The position numbers and the translations under genes are program-made. The notes under the pieces were generated by a model. The model saw nothing but the letters and a program-made list of their open reading frames with translations, had not been told where the DNA came from and did no database searches. Source: Deltaproteobacteria bacterium (GTDB taxonomy: Bacteria; Desulfobacterota; GWC2-55-46). From it: a stretch of 24,988 nt of DNA. The stretch covers positions 1 through 24,988 of the forward strand of contig JACRCJ010000232.1 in NCBI GenBank assembly GCA_016219075.1. Direction: 5' to 3'. Below are positions 7,064-14,409 of the stretch, piece by piece; positions within the stretch are counted from its first letter, which is position 1, and each line of letters opens with the position of its first letter.

Positions 7064-8026
7064 ATGGCCGATGATAAGGACATAAAGATAGTAATAAGGG
7101 CTGAGGACGAGTTTTCAGGCGTTATGGAAAGGGCTGCCGCCTCGGCCGAAGGTACGGCGGCGAGGATAAAGGGCGCCTTTGTGTCCGCCACCTTTGCGGA
7201 GAGTACCGGGAGTCTCAATGAGTACTCTACGGGACTTAAAAAGGTCATGGAGCTTGAGTCCTCAAGGTCTGAAGAGCTGAAAAGGGCAAGGGCCGAAAGG
7301 GCGCTTGACACCCTCGAAGTACGCTCGCCGTATAAACCCGCCGGCAAGGGGACAGAGAGTATATACCTCGATTACCAGAAGAAGCTCGAGGCCCTGCAGT
7401 CGTATAATACGGCGGTGATAAACGAGTCGATAAAGGCCGGGCTCACGCAGGAGAGGATCGAGTCGGAGTATACGGACCTCTCGCTCTCGTACGCGATGAA
7501 GAGGAGAGATTTCCAGATCAGCGCCGCGGCCGAGACCTCCGGGGCCATCGCGAACACCCTTCAGAACCTCTTTGTGGCCACGGACAGCAAGCACAGGGCG
7601 ATATTCGAGACGATGAAGGCGTTTGCGATAGCCCAGACCATCATCGACACCTACAAGGGCGCAACGGCCGCCTATGCGGCCCTGGCCGGTATACCTGTCA
7701 TAGGGCCGGCGCTCGGTGCCGCTGCAGCGGCCGCGACTATAGCGGCAGGACTGGCCAGGGTCGCCCAGATACGGGGGACCCATCCGGGAGGCGGGTCAAT
7801 AAGCGCCGGGGGACACGCCAACCCGTCTTACTCAGGCGGTTCTCCTTCGGCTTATCCGGTCCCGCAAACGCTCGATGAAAAGAGCAGGCCGTCCCAGAAC
7901 ATAACTATTCAGATATATAACCCGTTGAGCACGCAGAACTGGTCGGAGATAGTGGAGAACGACATAATCCCCGCGCTCAACGACGCGGCCGACAGGAATA
8001 TCTCCGTTACCGTAAGGAACATGTAA
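7064..8026 (+). CDS. Phage tail tape measure protein (short)
   Basis: The tape measure sets tail length and is ejected during DNA entry. The 320-aa protein has an N-terminal DIKIVIRAEDEFSGVMERA segment like many tape measures, a long charged helical middle (about 50-160, many Glu/Arg/Lys), and a hydrophobic Ala/Gly stretch (about 190-245: AFAIAQTIIDTYKGATAAYA, then IPVIGPALGAAAAAATIAAG), ending AQIRGTHPGGG with a Gly/Ser-rich linker. This hydrophobic block is typical of the membrane-active part of tape measures. ATG 7064 follows GGGTG at suitable spacing; GTG 7055 is an alternative. It follows the frameshifted chaperone, as expected. Tape measures scale at about 0.15 nm per residue, so 320 residues would mean a tail near 50 nm, short for a siphovirus. 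Confidence 0.75.
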   Translation: MADDKDIKIVIRAEDEFSGVMERAAASAEGTAARIKGAFVSATFAESTGSLNEYSTGLKKVMELESSRSEELKRARAERALDTLEVRSPYKPAGKGTESIYLDYQKKLEALQSYNTAVINESIKAGLTQERIESEYTDLSLSYAMKRRDFQISAAAETSGAIANTLQNLFVATDSKHRAIFETMKAFAIAQTIIDTYKGATAAYAALAGIPVIGPALGAAAAAATIAAGLARVAQIRGTHPGGGSISAGGHANPSYSGGSPSAYPVPQTLDEKSRPSQNITIQIYNPLSTQNWSEIVENDIIPALNDAADRNISVTVRNM

Positions 8027-8098
8027 AGGGCGAAGAAGTCAGTTTGCGGTATGACTGAGACGAAAGACGCTGCAACCTCAAGGGGGTTTTAAGATCAG

Positions 8099-8872
8099 AT
8101 GGCGACATGGGCAAAGGTAAAGTTCTTCTGGGACAAGATGCTCGGTTCGGCGGGCTCAACTCTTTCGGCCACATCTACCGCCGCGGGGGACTACTCGGCG
8201 GAGTACCTCTACAATATGCTTGAGACGAATATCTGGAAGGCCGCCGGCACGCTCCCGGCGTACATCAGCTATGACGCCGGGGCCGGCAACACCAGGCCGG
8301 CAGACTACCTTGCCATAGCCGGCCACAACCTTTTCAGCTCCGGCTCCCTGTTGAGCCTTCAGTACTCGTCGGACGGCATGACGTATTTGAACGCGTTTAC
8401 CCCGTTTGTTCCGTCTTCGGACGGGGTCGTGCTCAAGGAGTTTACGAACCCGGGGCTTTTCAGGTACTGGAGGCTGGGTATGACAGGCATGACGGCGGCG
8501 CCTTTCATGGCGATCTGCGTATGGGGCGTCTCTACGGAGCTGGATTACGCGACCGCGTCGTTCGACCCTTACGCACAGGAGGCCGTGGCGAATGTAAATC
8601 TAAGCCAGGGCGGATATGTCGCGGGTATCCATACGCAGTACATCGAAAGGAGCATGTCGTTTAAGTTCGATGACGCTGACGCGGCCCTGTACGAAAAGGT
8701 CAGGCAATGGTGGGATACATCCGGGGTCAAGAACTTCTTTGTGGCGTGGGAGGTCGCGAATAACTCCGGCGATGTTTTTTTGATGAGGCCAGACCCCCAG
8801 TTCAACAACCCCATTAAGAACGGGAGTGTGCGCAGGGAGATCTCGATCGCGCTTAAGGGCAGGAAAGAATAG
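8099..8872 (+). CDS. Putative distal tail protein with discoidin-like domain
   Basis: A 257-aa protein directly after the tape measure, the position of distal tail proteins that link the tube to the tip. The first 150 residues look like a jelly-roll of the discoidin type (LYNMLETNIWKAAGTLPAYI, then RPADYLAIAGHNLFSSGSLL and FRYWRLGMTGM), a fold that often binds carbohydrate. The last 100 residues (SMSFKFDDADAALYEKVRQW, then FFVAWEVANNSGDVFLMRPD and REISIALKGR) resemble the ring-forming end of tail-tip proteins. No signal peptide or membrane segment is seen. The ribosome binding site is weak (GGGGG 11 bases upstream). The distal-tail role is inferred from gene order; a fibre-attachment protein is the alternative. 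Confidence 0.5.
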   Translation: MATWAKVKFFWDKMLGSAGSTLSATSTAAGDYSAEYLYNMLETNIWKAAGTLPAYISYDAGAGNTRPADYLAIAGHNLFSSGSLLSLQYSSDGMTYLNAFTPFVPSSDGVVLKEFTNPGLFRYWRLGMTGMTAAPFMAICVWGVSTELDYATASFDPYAQEAVANVNLSQGGYVAGIHTQYIERSMSFKFDDADAALYEKVRQWWDTSGVKNFFVAWEVANNSGDVFLMRPDPQFNNPIKNGSVRREISIALKGRKE

Positions 8873-8905
8873 CGGAGGTTTTTCCGCGAAGAGACAGGAG
8901 AGGTT

Positions 8906-10135
8906 ATGGCTGACCAGAGGATACAGTATAACGAGCAACTCGTGGGCGCGGGACATCCCACCAAAACAGATACCGTCAACAGGCTTGCCCTCGTCGAACA
9001 CAACAACGACGGGACTCATAAATCCACAAATATATACACAGACCTCATCACTAAAGGCCCCTGGATAGATGTGCGGGCTTACGGGGCAGTAGGGAATGAT
9101 TCGACCGATGATACTGCGGCCATACAGGCGGCTATTACTGCCGCAAGCGGGGGTACGGTCCTTATCCCCGCTGGGACTTATAAAATAATCTCATCCCTCA
9201 CCGGCGGGACGAACGGCATCCGCATACTCGGCGTCGGGCGGGAAAAGACCATCATCAAGAACTATGGCACGGGTCATGCCATAACGACACCCGCCGCTAT
9301 CCGAGGATATACGGTTCAGGACTTGCAGATACTCGGAGTAGCGGGAAGTCTTGACTGTATTAATCTGACCGCCAACTTCGGGCATGTCCAGTTAAGGAAC
9401 CTTCTCCTTAAACCTGTCCGCCACGCCGTCAACGCTTCGGCGGGCAACGGTATCGACATACTGATGGATTCAGTGAGGGGAGAAGGCGGAACGATTGTTT
9501 TCAACTTCTCGTCCGGCGGCGTGGCAATTAACAGCATACACGCAATCAATTGTTACGCCAACGCTTCAAGCAACATAGGCTTCGACATCTACAATGTGGC
9601 GACTTTTACGGCTACGGAGAGCTCAGCAGACAACAACACAAACTATGGCTGGCAGATAAGCACCAACGCGACTCTCATCGGCTGTACGGCTGAGGCCAAT
9701 GGAGCAAGAGGGTTCACCGTGACCGGGGCGGGCGATATAGCCTTCATCGACGCCAGGACATATTCACAGTTACTTCCGTTTCACATAAACGCGGCAGGAG
9801 CCAATGTCACCTTCATAAATCCGAGGACAGCCTCGACCCCCTCCGGGGCTTCGATAGCTGTGGGAACCGTCGGGGATGTGGTGTTGATAGGTGGTGCAAA
9901 CCTCGACGCGGGGCTGTCCTCATCGGCTTTAGCGGCTATAGGATTGCGCTTCACTGGCAATCAGTTTACTTTGAATAATCACAAGATAGTCTACGGGACC
10001 GCCGCTCCGGCAACAGGGACCTGGGCGGCAGGGGATATGACTATCAACAGCGCCCCAACAGTAGGACAGCCCAAGGGGTGGAGATGTACGGTTGCAGGGA
10101 CGCCTGGCACATGGGTAAGCGAGGGGAACCTTTAG
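8906..10135 (+). CDS. Phage tailspike, pectate-lyase-fold beta-helix
   Basis: A 409-aa receptor-binding protein. Residues 1-50 form a short adaptor (IQYNEQLVGAGHPTKTDTVN, then HNNDGTHK) that probably docks it to the tail. Residues 53-80 carry WIDVRAYGAVGNDSTDDTAA, the hallmark entry of the pectate-lyase superfamily 3 domain of tailspikes. The body is a right-handed beta-helix (repeated NGIRILGV, DLQILGVAG, NFSSGGVAINSIHAINC, TLIGCTAEANGARGFTV), and the C-terminus ends in a GWRCTVAGTPGTWVSEG cap common in phage fibres. Such spikes bind and often cleave capsule or O-antigen; no active site can be named from the sequence. AGGAGAGG precedes ATG 8906. It sits between the distal-tail-like and hub-like genes, which is unusual and suggests a swapped host-range cassette. 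Confidence 0.8.
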   Translation: MADQRIQYNEQLVGAGHPTKTDTVNRLALVEHNNDGTHKSTNIYTDLITKGPWIDVRAYGAVGNDSTDDTAAIQAAITAASGGTVLIPAGTYKIISSLTGGTNGIRILGVGREKTIIKNYGTGHAITTPAAIRGYTVQDLQILGVAGSLDCINLTANFGHVQLRNLLLKPVRHAVNASAGNGIDILMDSVRGEGGTIVFNFSSGGVAINSIHAINCYANASSNIGFDIYNVATFTATESSADNNTNYGWQISTNATLIGCTAEANGARGFTVTGAGDIAFIDARTYSQLLPFHINAAGANVTFINPRTASTPSGASIAVGTVGDVVLIGGANLDAGLSSSALAAIGLRFTGNQFTLNNHKIVYGTAAPATGTWAAGDMTINSAPTVGQPKGWRCTVAGTPGTWVSEGNL

Positions 10136-10214
10136 TGAGAGGCCCGGTAACAAGAGATGTAGACACAAAGACTGGCATAAACGCCTCCGTTTCTCAACCT
10201 TAAACCGAAAACCA

Positions 10215-11942
10215 ATGGCCATAACACTTACACCAAGATACATAGCCGAGATCAAAAAAGGCTCTAACACGCCGAATGTCATAGTCGAGGTAGCCCTCGA
10301 CAGCGGTATAAAGAGGTTCGGCTATCACGGGAAGAACACGCTGCCGGTCACGAACTACTTCGCGGACGGCACTCTCAACGCGGACGGTTCGGTATTTGCC
10401 GTCGGCAGTGACGATCTCCCCGAGGTCCGCCCTGTACTTAAGTCCGTATCTTCTCTTCAGAACAAGCTCGACACCAAAAGCGGGTATTCTACAAGAGGCT
10501 TGCTTACGGTGGTCATATCGGGCAGGGATAACTTCAAGGGCCTTGTGAAGGATGATTATCTAAAGAACAGGAGGGTCACAAGGAAGGACGGGTTCGTCTC
10601 CCCGGGGTTTAATTACACGGATTACGCGGCCACCTTCACGGGCATCATCACCGACTGGTCCAGAAAGGGCGATGAGCTGACGGTAACGGTCTCAGACGAC
10701 CTTGCCGACGCCTCCGGCAAGATCCCGCGGGAGAACCCCGCAGGGACGCAGTACCTTGACTACAGGAACACGCACCCGGCGGACATAATGACGGATATCC
10801 TCGTGAACAGGCTGGGGATCCAGGCCGCTCAAGTCGATACCGCGAAGTTTGCCTCCGAGCGCGACCTGTGGAGTTCTAACCGGAGGTTCGACAGGGTGAT
10901 AACCGAGCCGAAGGAAGCCAACCTGTACTTAAACGAGCTTCAGATAGAGACCAACTCGTACATCATCCACGACGGAGAAAAGATAAGCTACAAGGTCTTC
11001 GCCCCACCGCTACCGTCGGAAGAGGTGCAGGAATGGAGCGACGCGATAGACATACTGAAGGGGTCGTTTTCTCAGAAGAGCGGCTACAGGGACGGGTTCT
11101 ATAACAGGATAGTCGTTTACTTCGATTACGACGAATCCGGTAACGACAAGGCGGAGAACTTCGAATCGGCGGTCATCGCGCTGGACGCCTCTTCGCAGGC
11201 ACCGGCGCTGTGGGACGAGGCGAGCACCAAAACGATAAAGAGCAAATGGATAAGGTCGCGGACCTATGCCGTGACGGCGAACATCACCGGCGTCACGGTC
11301 TATCATGTTTCCAGGGCGAACGGGACGGGCGCCGGGACGCTCAGCTACGACAGGGCCGCCAACACGCTGCGGTGGACCAGCCCGGGAGGTACGATTGGCG
11401 AAGCGGTAGTCTTGTCCAAGGACGGAAAGTATCAGGTCCAGAGCCTTGATAGGGGCAGCTACATCAGGGTGATAGTGACGACGGCAAGCCTGCCGCCTGC
11501 AAGCGCGTCCGACACGGTTAACATAACCGCGCTTGACGGCGAGGGGATGGCCGCGAACCTGGCCACGAAGCTCCTCGGCCGCTACCGCGACCCCGCTTCA
11601 AGCGTGTCGATGGAGATAGACATAAATAATGTCGCTTTCAATTCCATGTTCATAAAGCCCGCCGACCTCAAGGACATCACGACGGACGAGGCGTGCGAGA
11701 AGGGCGCGTCCTCGTGGAATAAGGAACGGGTGATGATCACGAGCGTAAGACCTGATTTCGCCTCGGGCAAGGTGTCCATAGAGGCCGTTGATACGAAGAT
11801 GAAGCTGGTCTACGGCTTTATCTCAGCCGCCGGTTCGCCTGATTACGGTCCGTCTTCACCGGCTCAGAGGCTCTACGGTTATATAGGGGGTACCTCAAAC
11901 ATGGTGAACTCAGGGACTAAGGACGGATACTATATATGGTAA
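10215..11942 (+). CDS. Putative tail hub/tip protein
   Basis: A 575-aa protein with the marks of a tail hub (gp27/tail-associated type), the ring at the tail tip that contacts the tube and carries receptor-binding parts. Residues 1-130 form beta strands (RYIAEIKKGSNTPNVIVEVA, then TFTGIITDWSRKGDELTVTV). The middle has MTDILVNRLGI, ANLYLNELQIETNSYIIHD and a long DGFYNRIVVYFDYDESG segment, and the C-terminus DEACEKGASSWNKERVMITS with VSIEAVDTKMKL, a common ending of hub domains. Between about residues 357 and 440 an extra beta-sandwich-like segment (VYHVSRANGTGAGTLSYD, then GKYQVQSLDRGSYIRVIV) appears inserted. No clear ribosome binding site precedes ATG 10215. The annotation rests on domain look and position. 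Confidence 0.6.
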   Translation: MAITLTPRYIAEIKKGSNTPNVIVEVALDSGIKRFGYHGKNTLPVTNYFADGTLNADGSVFAVGSDDLPEVRPVLKSVSSLQNKLDTKSGYSTRGLLTVVISGRDNFKGLVKDDYLKNRRVTRKDGFVSPGFNYTDYAATFTGIITDWSRKGDELTVTVSDDLADASGKIPRENPAGTQYLDYRNTHPADIMTDILVNRLGIQAAQVDTAKFASERDLWSSNRRFDRVITEPKEANLYLNELQIETNSYIIHDGEKISYKVFAPPLPSEEVQEWSDAIDILKGSFSQKSGYRDGFYNRIVVYFDYDESGNDKAENFESAVIALDASSQAPALWDEASTKTIKSKWIRSRTYAVTANITGVTVYHVSRANGTGAGTLSYDRAANTLRWTSPGGTIGEAVVLSKDGKYQVQSLDRGSYIRVIVTTASLPPASASDTVNITALDGEGMAANLATKLLGRYRDPASSVSMEIDINNVAFNSMFIKPADLKDITTDEACEKGASSWNKERVMITSVRPDFASGKVSIEAVDTKMKLVYGFISAAGSPDYGPSSPAQRLYGYIGGTSNMVNSGTKDGYYIW

Positions 11943-11954
11943 GGAGGTTTGAAA

Positions 11955-12434
11955 ATGGCGGCACCCACATATTCATGGAATAACATCGCGGCTACCCAGA
12001 CGGACCCGGACAGCCCCATCGACACTACCCTGATGGAGGGGATACGGCAGAACCTCGTACACCTTAAGGAGTGGCTCGGCAACGGCTTTACGGCGGCCCT
12101 GGACCACGACCATGACGGGCTGAACAGTAAAAGCGTGGTGCTCGCGGACGGAGCCGTGGTCACAGTTAAACTGGCCCCCGCCGCCGTTACGCTGGCCAAG
12201 CTCAAGACGGCCCAGGGGGACTACTCGTTTACAAGCCCGTGGAGCGGAAATGTCTATGTCTCGATGGGCAACGACTACGCGCATATGCCAAAGATAACAG
12301 GCGGCAATAACACAGTCCCGATAGACCTTTCACTCAGATGGTCAGGGACCTTGCCGGCCGGACAGTACTTCAACCTGAGCGGGAACGGTGTGGACGGAAA
12401 TGTCTCGGTCACCTGGCAGTACCATTCAAATTAA
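11955..12434 (+). CDS. Phage tail-fibre-like protein with DHDHDG motif
   Basis: A 159-aa protein. Its N-terminal half (TQTDPDSPIDTTLMEGIRQN, then LKEWLGNGF and DHDHDGLNSKSV) is of a type often met at the start of phage fibre or tail-tip proteins; the DHDHDG stretch may bind metal. The remainder is a short beta region ending VDGNVSVTWQYHSN, a plausible trimeric tip. A perfect AAGGAGG (11941-11947) overlaps the stop of the hub gene and lies seven bases before ATG 11955, which decides this start over the TTG at 11949 and couples the two genes. A structural role at the tail tip is likely; the exact function is unknown. Confidence 0.55.
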   Translation: MAAPTYSWNNIAATQTDPDSPIDTTLMEGIRQNLVHLKEWLGNGFTAALDHDHDGLNSKSVVLADGAVVTVKLAPAAVTLAKLKTAQGDYSFTSPWSGNVYVSMGNDYAHMPKITGGNNTVPIDLSLRWSGTLPAGQYFNLSGNGVDGNVSVTWQYHSN

Positions 12435-12444
12435 GGAGAAAATC

Positions 12445-12795
12445 ATGTTCATAGAGGTACTACACGATACTGTTGGGAATATCATCTCATGCTACTGCTC
12501 CGACACGCTGCCTGTAGCAGACGGCTCGCCCTTTGCCGTCTACAGCCTGATACCTGACGGATGCGCTCAGGCCCGGATAAACATCGACACCGTCACGGCG
12601 ATGGAGATAGAGGCCGGGTGCGGCCAGAAGGCGGTTTTGGACGAAGCGACAAGAAAGCCGGTGATAGTAAATGTTCAGAGGTCAGAGTATATAATGAGTA
12701 ACTTCATGGTCGACCTCTCTTCCGGGTCACATATTCCCTCAGCCGCCAATATGCCGGCGGGCATGAAGATGCTGGGGCTTGTGAGGAAGGCTTGA
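12445..12795 (+). CDS. Hypothetical phage protein (116 aa)
   Basis: The function is not recognised. ATG 12445 is chosen because AAGGAG lies seven bases upstream, immediately after the previous stop; a longer frame from 12388 would overlap the fibre-like gene. The protein has four Cys (SCYC, DGC, AGC) spread over its first half, a beta-rich start (FIEVLHDTVGNIISCYC, DGSPFAVYSLIPDG) and no membrane segment. The place between tail-tip genes and the lysis genes suggests a fibre accessory or chaperone, but nothing in the sequence proves that. Confidence 0.5.
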   Translation: MFIEVLHDTVGNIISCYCSDTLPVADGSPFAVYSLIPDGCAQARINIDTVTAMEIEAGCGQKAVLDEATRKPVIVNVQRSEYIMSNFMVDLSSGSHIPSAANMPAGMKMLGLVRKA

Positions 12796-12867
12796 CGGTC
12801 CGGCTGCCGGACCCGCGGCGCAAGAGTTCGTTTCTCAAGACACGGCCCGGCCGGCCCGGAGCCGGTC

Positions 12868-13143
12868 ATGGTTGAAAAAATGGACGGATCTGTTCAGGAT
12901 GCTGATCGAGACACCTACATGAGCGAAAAAGACCTGGAGAAGATAGCCGAGTTCCTGGCCGGCAAGTTGGCTGAAAAGCAGGGCCCCTGCAGCCTCACGG
13001 CTTCTGAGCAGCAGGCGGTTAAAGACCTGATAAAAACGAGAAAAAGCGCCGTAAGGGTCTTTATCTGGATATGCGGGGCGCTGGTGCTGCTCGCGATAAA
13101 AGACATCTATGTGTACATATTGAACCATCTAACCTTCAGATGA
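12868..13143 (+). CDS. Small single-span membrane protein of lysis region
   Basis: A 91-aa protein with a charged, helical N-terminal part (about 18-57: SEKDLEKIAEFLAGKLAEK, then EQQAVKDLIKTRK) and one membrane span near the C-terminus (about 60-85: VRVFIWICGALVLLAIKDIY). The charged-then-hydrophobic layout and position next to a peptidase and a holin suggest a lysis-associated protein, for example a second holin, antiholin or anchor. No Rz-type lipobox or proline-rich spanin features are seen. GGAG lies about eight bases before ATG 12868, though a second Met at codon 5 is possible. The precise role is not established by sequence. Confidence 0.5.
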   Translation: MVEKMDGSVQDADRDTYMSEKDLEKIAEFLAGKLAEKQGPCSLTASEQQAVKDLIKTRKSAVRVFIWICGALVLLAIKDIYVYILNHLTFR

Positions 13144-13153
13144 GGTGTTGACG

Positions 13154-13513
13154 ATGTCCTTGTCGGAAAGACAGAGACGATTCCCGCCGATGCTGGCGAA
13201 CCTGATATCGTTCGCTTACGAAAACGGCTACGAGCTTACACTCGGCGAGGCCTACAGGACGGAAGAGCAGCAGCGGCTCTATGTCGATTCCGGACGCAGC
13301 CGCACCATGAACTCAAGGCACCGCGACAGGCTCGCCGCGGACCTGAACCTCTTCAAGGACGGCGTATACCTGGCCGACAAGGAGCGTTATCGTTTCCTTG
13401 GGGAGCGGTGGGAGGGGCTCGGCGGCAGATGGGGCGGCAGGTTCGGTGTCAGCCCCGTTGATTACGCAACAGAGGTAGGGTGGGACTCAAACCACTTCGA
13501 GCTTTCAGAATGA
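13154..13513 (+). CDS. Phage M15-family peptidase (endolysin)
   Basis: This is a small zinc peptidase that cuts peptidoglycan stem peptides, related to L-alanyl-D-glutamate or D-Ala-D-Ala peptidases (VanY/M15, as in phage T5 endolysin). In the 119-aa form starting ATG 13154, the M15 pattern is clear: SRHRDRLAADLNLF gives zinc ligands His56 and Asp63, and EVGWDSNHFE gives Asp111 and ligand His114. An Ala-Tyr-Arg-Thr stretch at 33-36 matches the usual G.A.RT motif. GAGG eight bases upstream supports this start over GTG 13145. There is no signal peptide, so release through a holin is expected; a holin gene follows 20 bp downstream. Substrate bond specificity cannot be read from the sequence. Confidence 0.85.
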   Translation: MSLSERQRRFPPMLANLISFAYENGYELTLGEAYRTEEQQRLYVDSGRSRTMNSRHRDRLAADLNLFKDGVYLADKERYRFLGERWEGLGGRWGGRFGVSPVDYATEVGWDSNHFELSE

Positions 13514-13532
13514 GTGAAGACAGGGAGAGAAG

Positions 13533-13961
13533 ATGCCGACACCTTTCATAGGAGACCTTATAGAGTCCACCGTCGGAAAAGTGGTGGACAAGATAACGGA
13601 TAAGTACCTGCCGCCTTCCATGAGCGAAAAGGAGAAGACGGAGTTAAAGCTTGAGGCGCAAAGACTCGCTATAGATGAATACAAGACCGCGCTGTCCGAT
13701 GTCCGGGGCGCACGCGCCCTCGCCGGCAAGGAGAGCGAAGGCGCGCCAGGATGGACGAAAGTCCTGACCGTGACCCACAGGCCGGTCTGGTCTTTTGTCA
13801 TGCTCGGGGTCTTTGTCTGGACGGTCCTTGCCCAGTACATCGGGTTTCCCGGCATCCCTTTGACCGAGATACACAAGGAGATCATGCAGACCGTTATTAT
13901 ATTCTACTTCGGAGGCCGCTCGATTGAAAAGGCCGCCGGGACGGTCTGGGGAAAGAGCTGA
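13533..13961 (+). CDS. Holin of 3-TM, GTA-release type
   Basis: A 142-aa membrane protein fitting the 3TM holin family first tied to gene-transfer-agent release. An amphipathic N-terminus (GDLIESTVGKVVDKITDKYL) is followed by a charged helix (SEKEKTELKLEAQRLAIDEY), the conserved THRP (82-85), a membrane span VWSFVMLGVFVWTVLAQYIGF (about 86-105, written here as two parts of one span), and TVIIFYFGGRSIEK (120-133), where the FGGRSIEK ending is characteristic. Holins open the inner membrane so the endolysin can reach the wall. GGGAGAG precedes ATG 13533. It is the last phage gene in this direction. Confidence 0.8.
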   Translation: MPTPFIGDLIESTVGKVVDKITDKYLPPSMSEKEKTELKLEAQRLAIDEYKTALSDVRGARALAGKESEGAPGWTKVLTVTHRPVWSFVMLGVFVWTVLAQYIGFPGIPLTEIHKEIMQTVIIFYFGGRSIEKAAGTVWGKS

Positions 13962-13983
13962 CTGGGGGAAGGAGTAAAAAAAG

Positions 13984-14014
13984 TTGCACATTTAGGAGTT
14001 TTTTTTGCTATTAT
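13984..14014 (+). promoter_or_regulatory. Possible sigma-70 promoter
   Basis: TTGCAC at 13984-13989 and TATTAT at 14009-14014 resemble -35 and -10 boxes, but the spacer is 19 bases and contains a T-run. If real, it would give the ferritin-like/receiver gene a leader of almost 390 bases. Confidence 0.25.
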
Positions 14015-14391
14015 TTATTATTAAGCAAACCGCTGAAGACAATTCGACTCACCCAACGGGGGGCGGCGGTCAATGGATGGAAAAGCCGGATCGTGAGACC
14101 TTTTTTAGCGTCAATAGAAAGTACCCGCGGCCATGCGGCAGGCAAAGCTGTAAACGAAGTCTCAGGCGTATCAACATTTAAAAAGTGATTTGTGAGATTC
14201 GGCTGACCAGCCTGCTCGCCGGCCGCAGCCCTCTTTTCAGGTGCTGCATAAAGCGAGCGATTAAAATGCATATATTCTTACCAGGCAGAACAGCGTTTTG
14301 CGATTCACTTCAGAGAGATCGTTGAAGAAAAAGCCATGGAAGGACTTATTTCATCCTGTCAGTAGATTTTCCTGATACATCTTGCGGGGAG

Positions 14392-14404
14392 TACTTTTAA
14401 AGTA
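14392..14404. promoter_or_regulatory. Perfect palindrome before the ferritin/receiver gene
   Basis: TACTTT-T-AAAGTA is a perfect inverted repeat with 6-bp arms, ending five bases before ATG 14410, where a ribosome binding site would normally lie. None of the usual GGAGG is seen there. It could be a repressor operator, or it may be chance in an AT-rich leader. Confidence 0.35.
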
Positions 14405-14409
14405 TTTAT

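Larger units (their letters stand above)
13962..14409. other. Gene-poor boundary between phage block and chromosome
   Basis: This 448-base stretch holds no convincing gene. It changes from GC-rich phage sequence to a short AT-rich run (A7 at 13976-13982, T8 near 13999-14006), then mixed composition. A possible promoter is TTGCAC (13984-13989) and TATTAT (14009-14014), with a long 19-base spacer. A small CCGC/GCGG hairpin lies at 14125-14138. A frame of 86 codons on the minus strand (14011-14271) lacks a ribosome binding site and any family resemblance. The prophage end (att site) may fall here, but the other end is outside the window, so no direct repeat can be compared. Confidence 0.5.

Noticed and set aside
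1..13961. Diversity-generating retroelement acting on the spike genes
   Set aside because: No reverse transcriptase and no near-identical template/variable repeat pair with A-biased changes is seen.
14011..14271. Minus-strand frame of 86 codons in the boundary gap
   Set aside because: No ribosome binding site, no recognisable domain and ordinary length for chance in this composition.
13962..14409. Cyclic-di-GMP or other known riboswitch
   Set aside because: A GGCAAAGC stretch near 14141 recalls GEMM, but the other conserved segments and pairing are missing.
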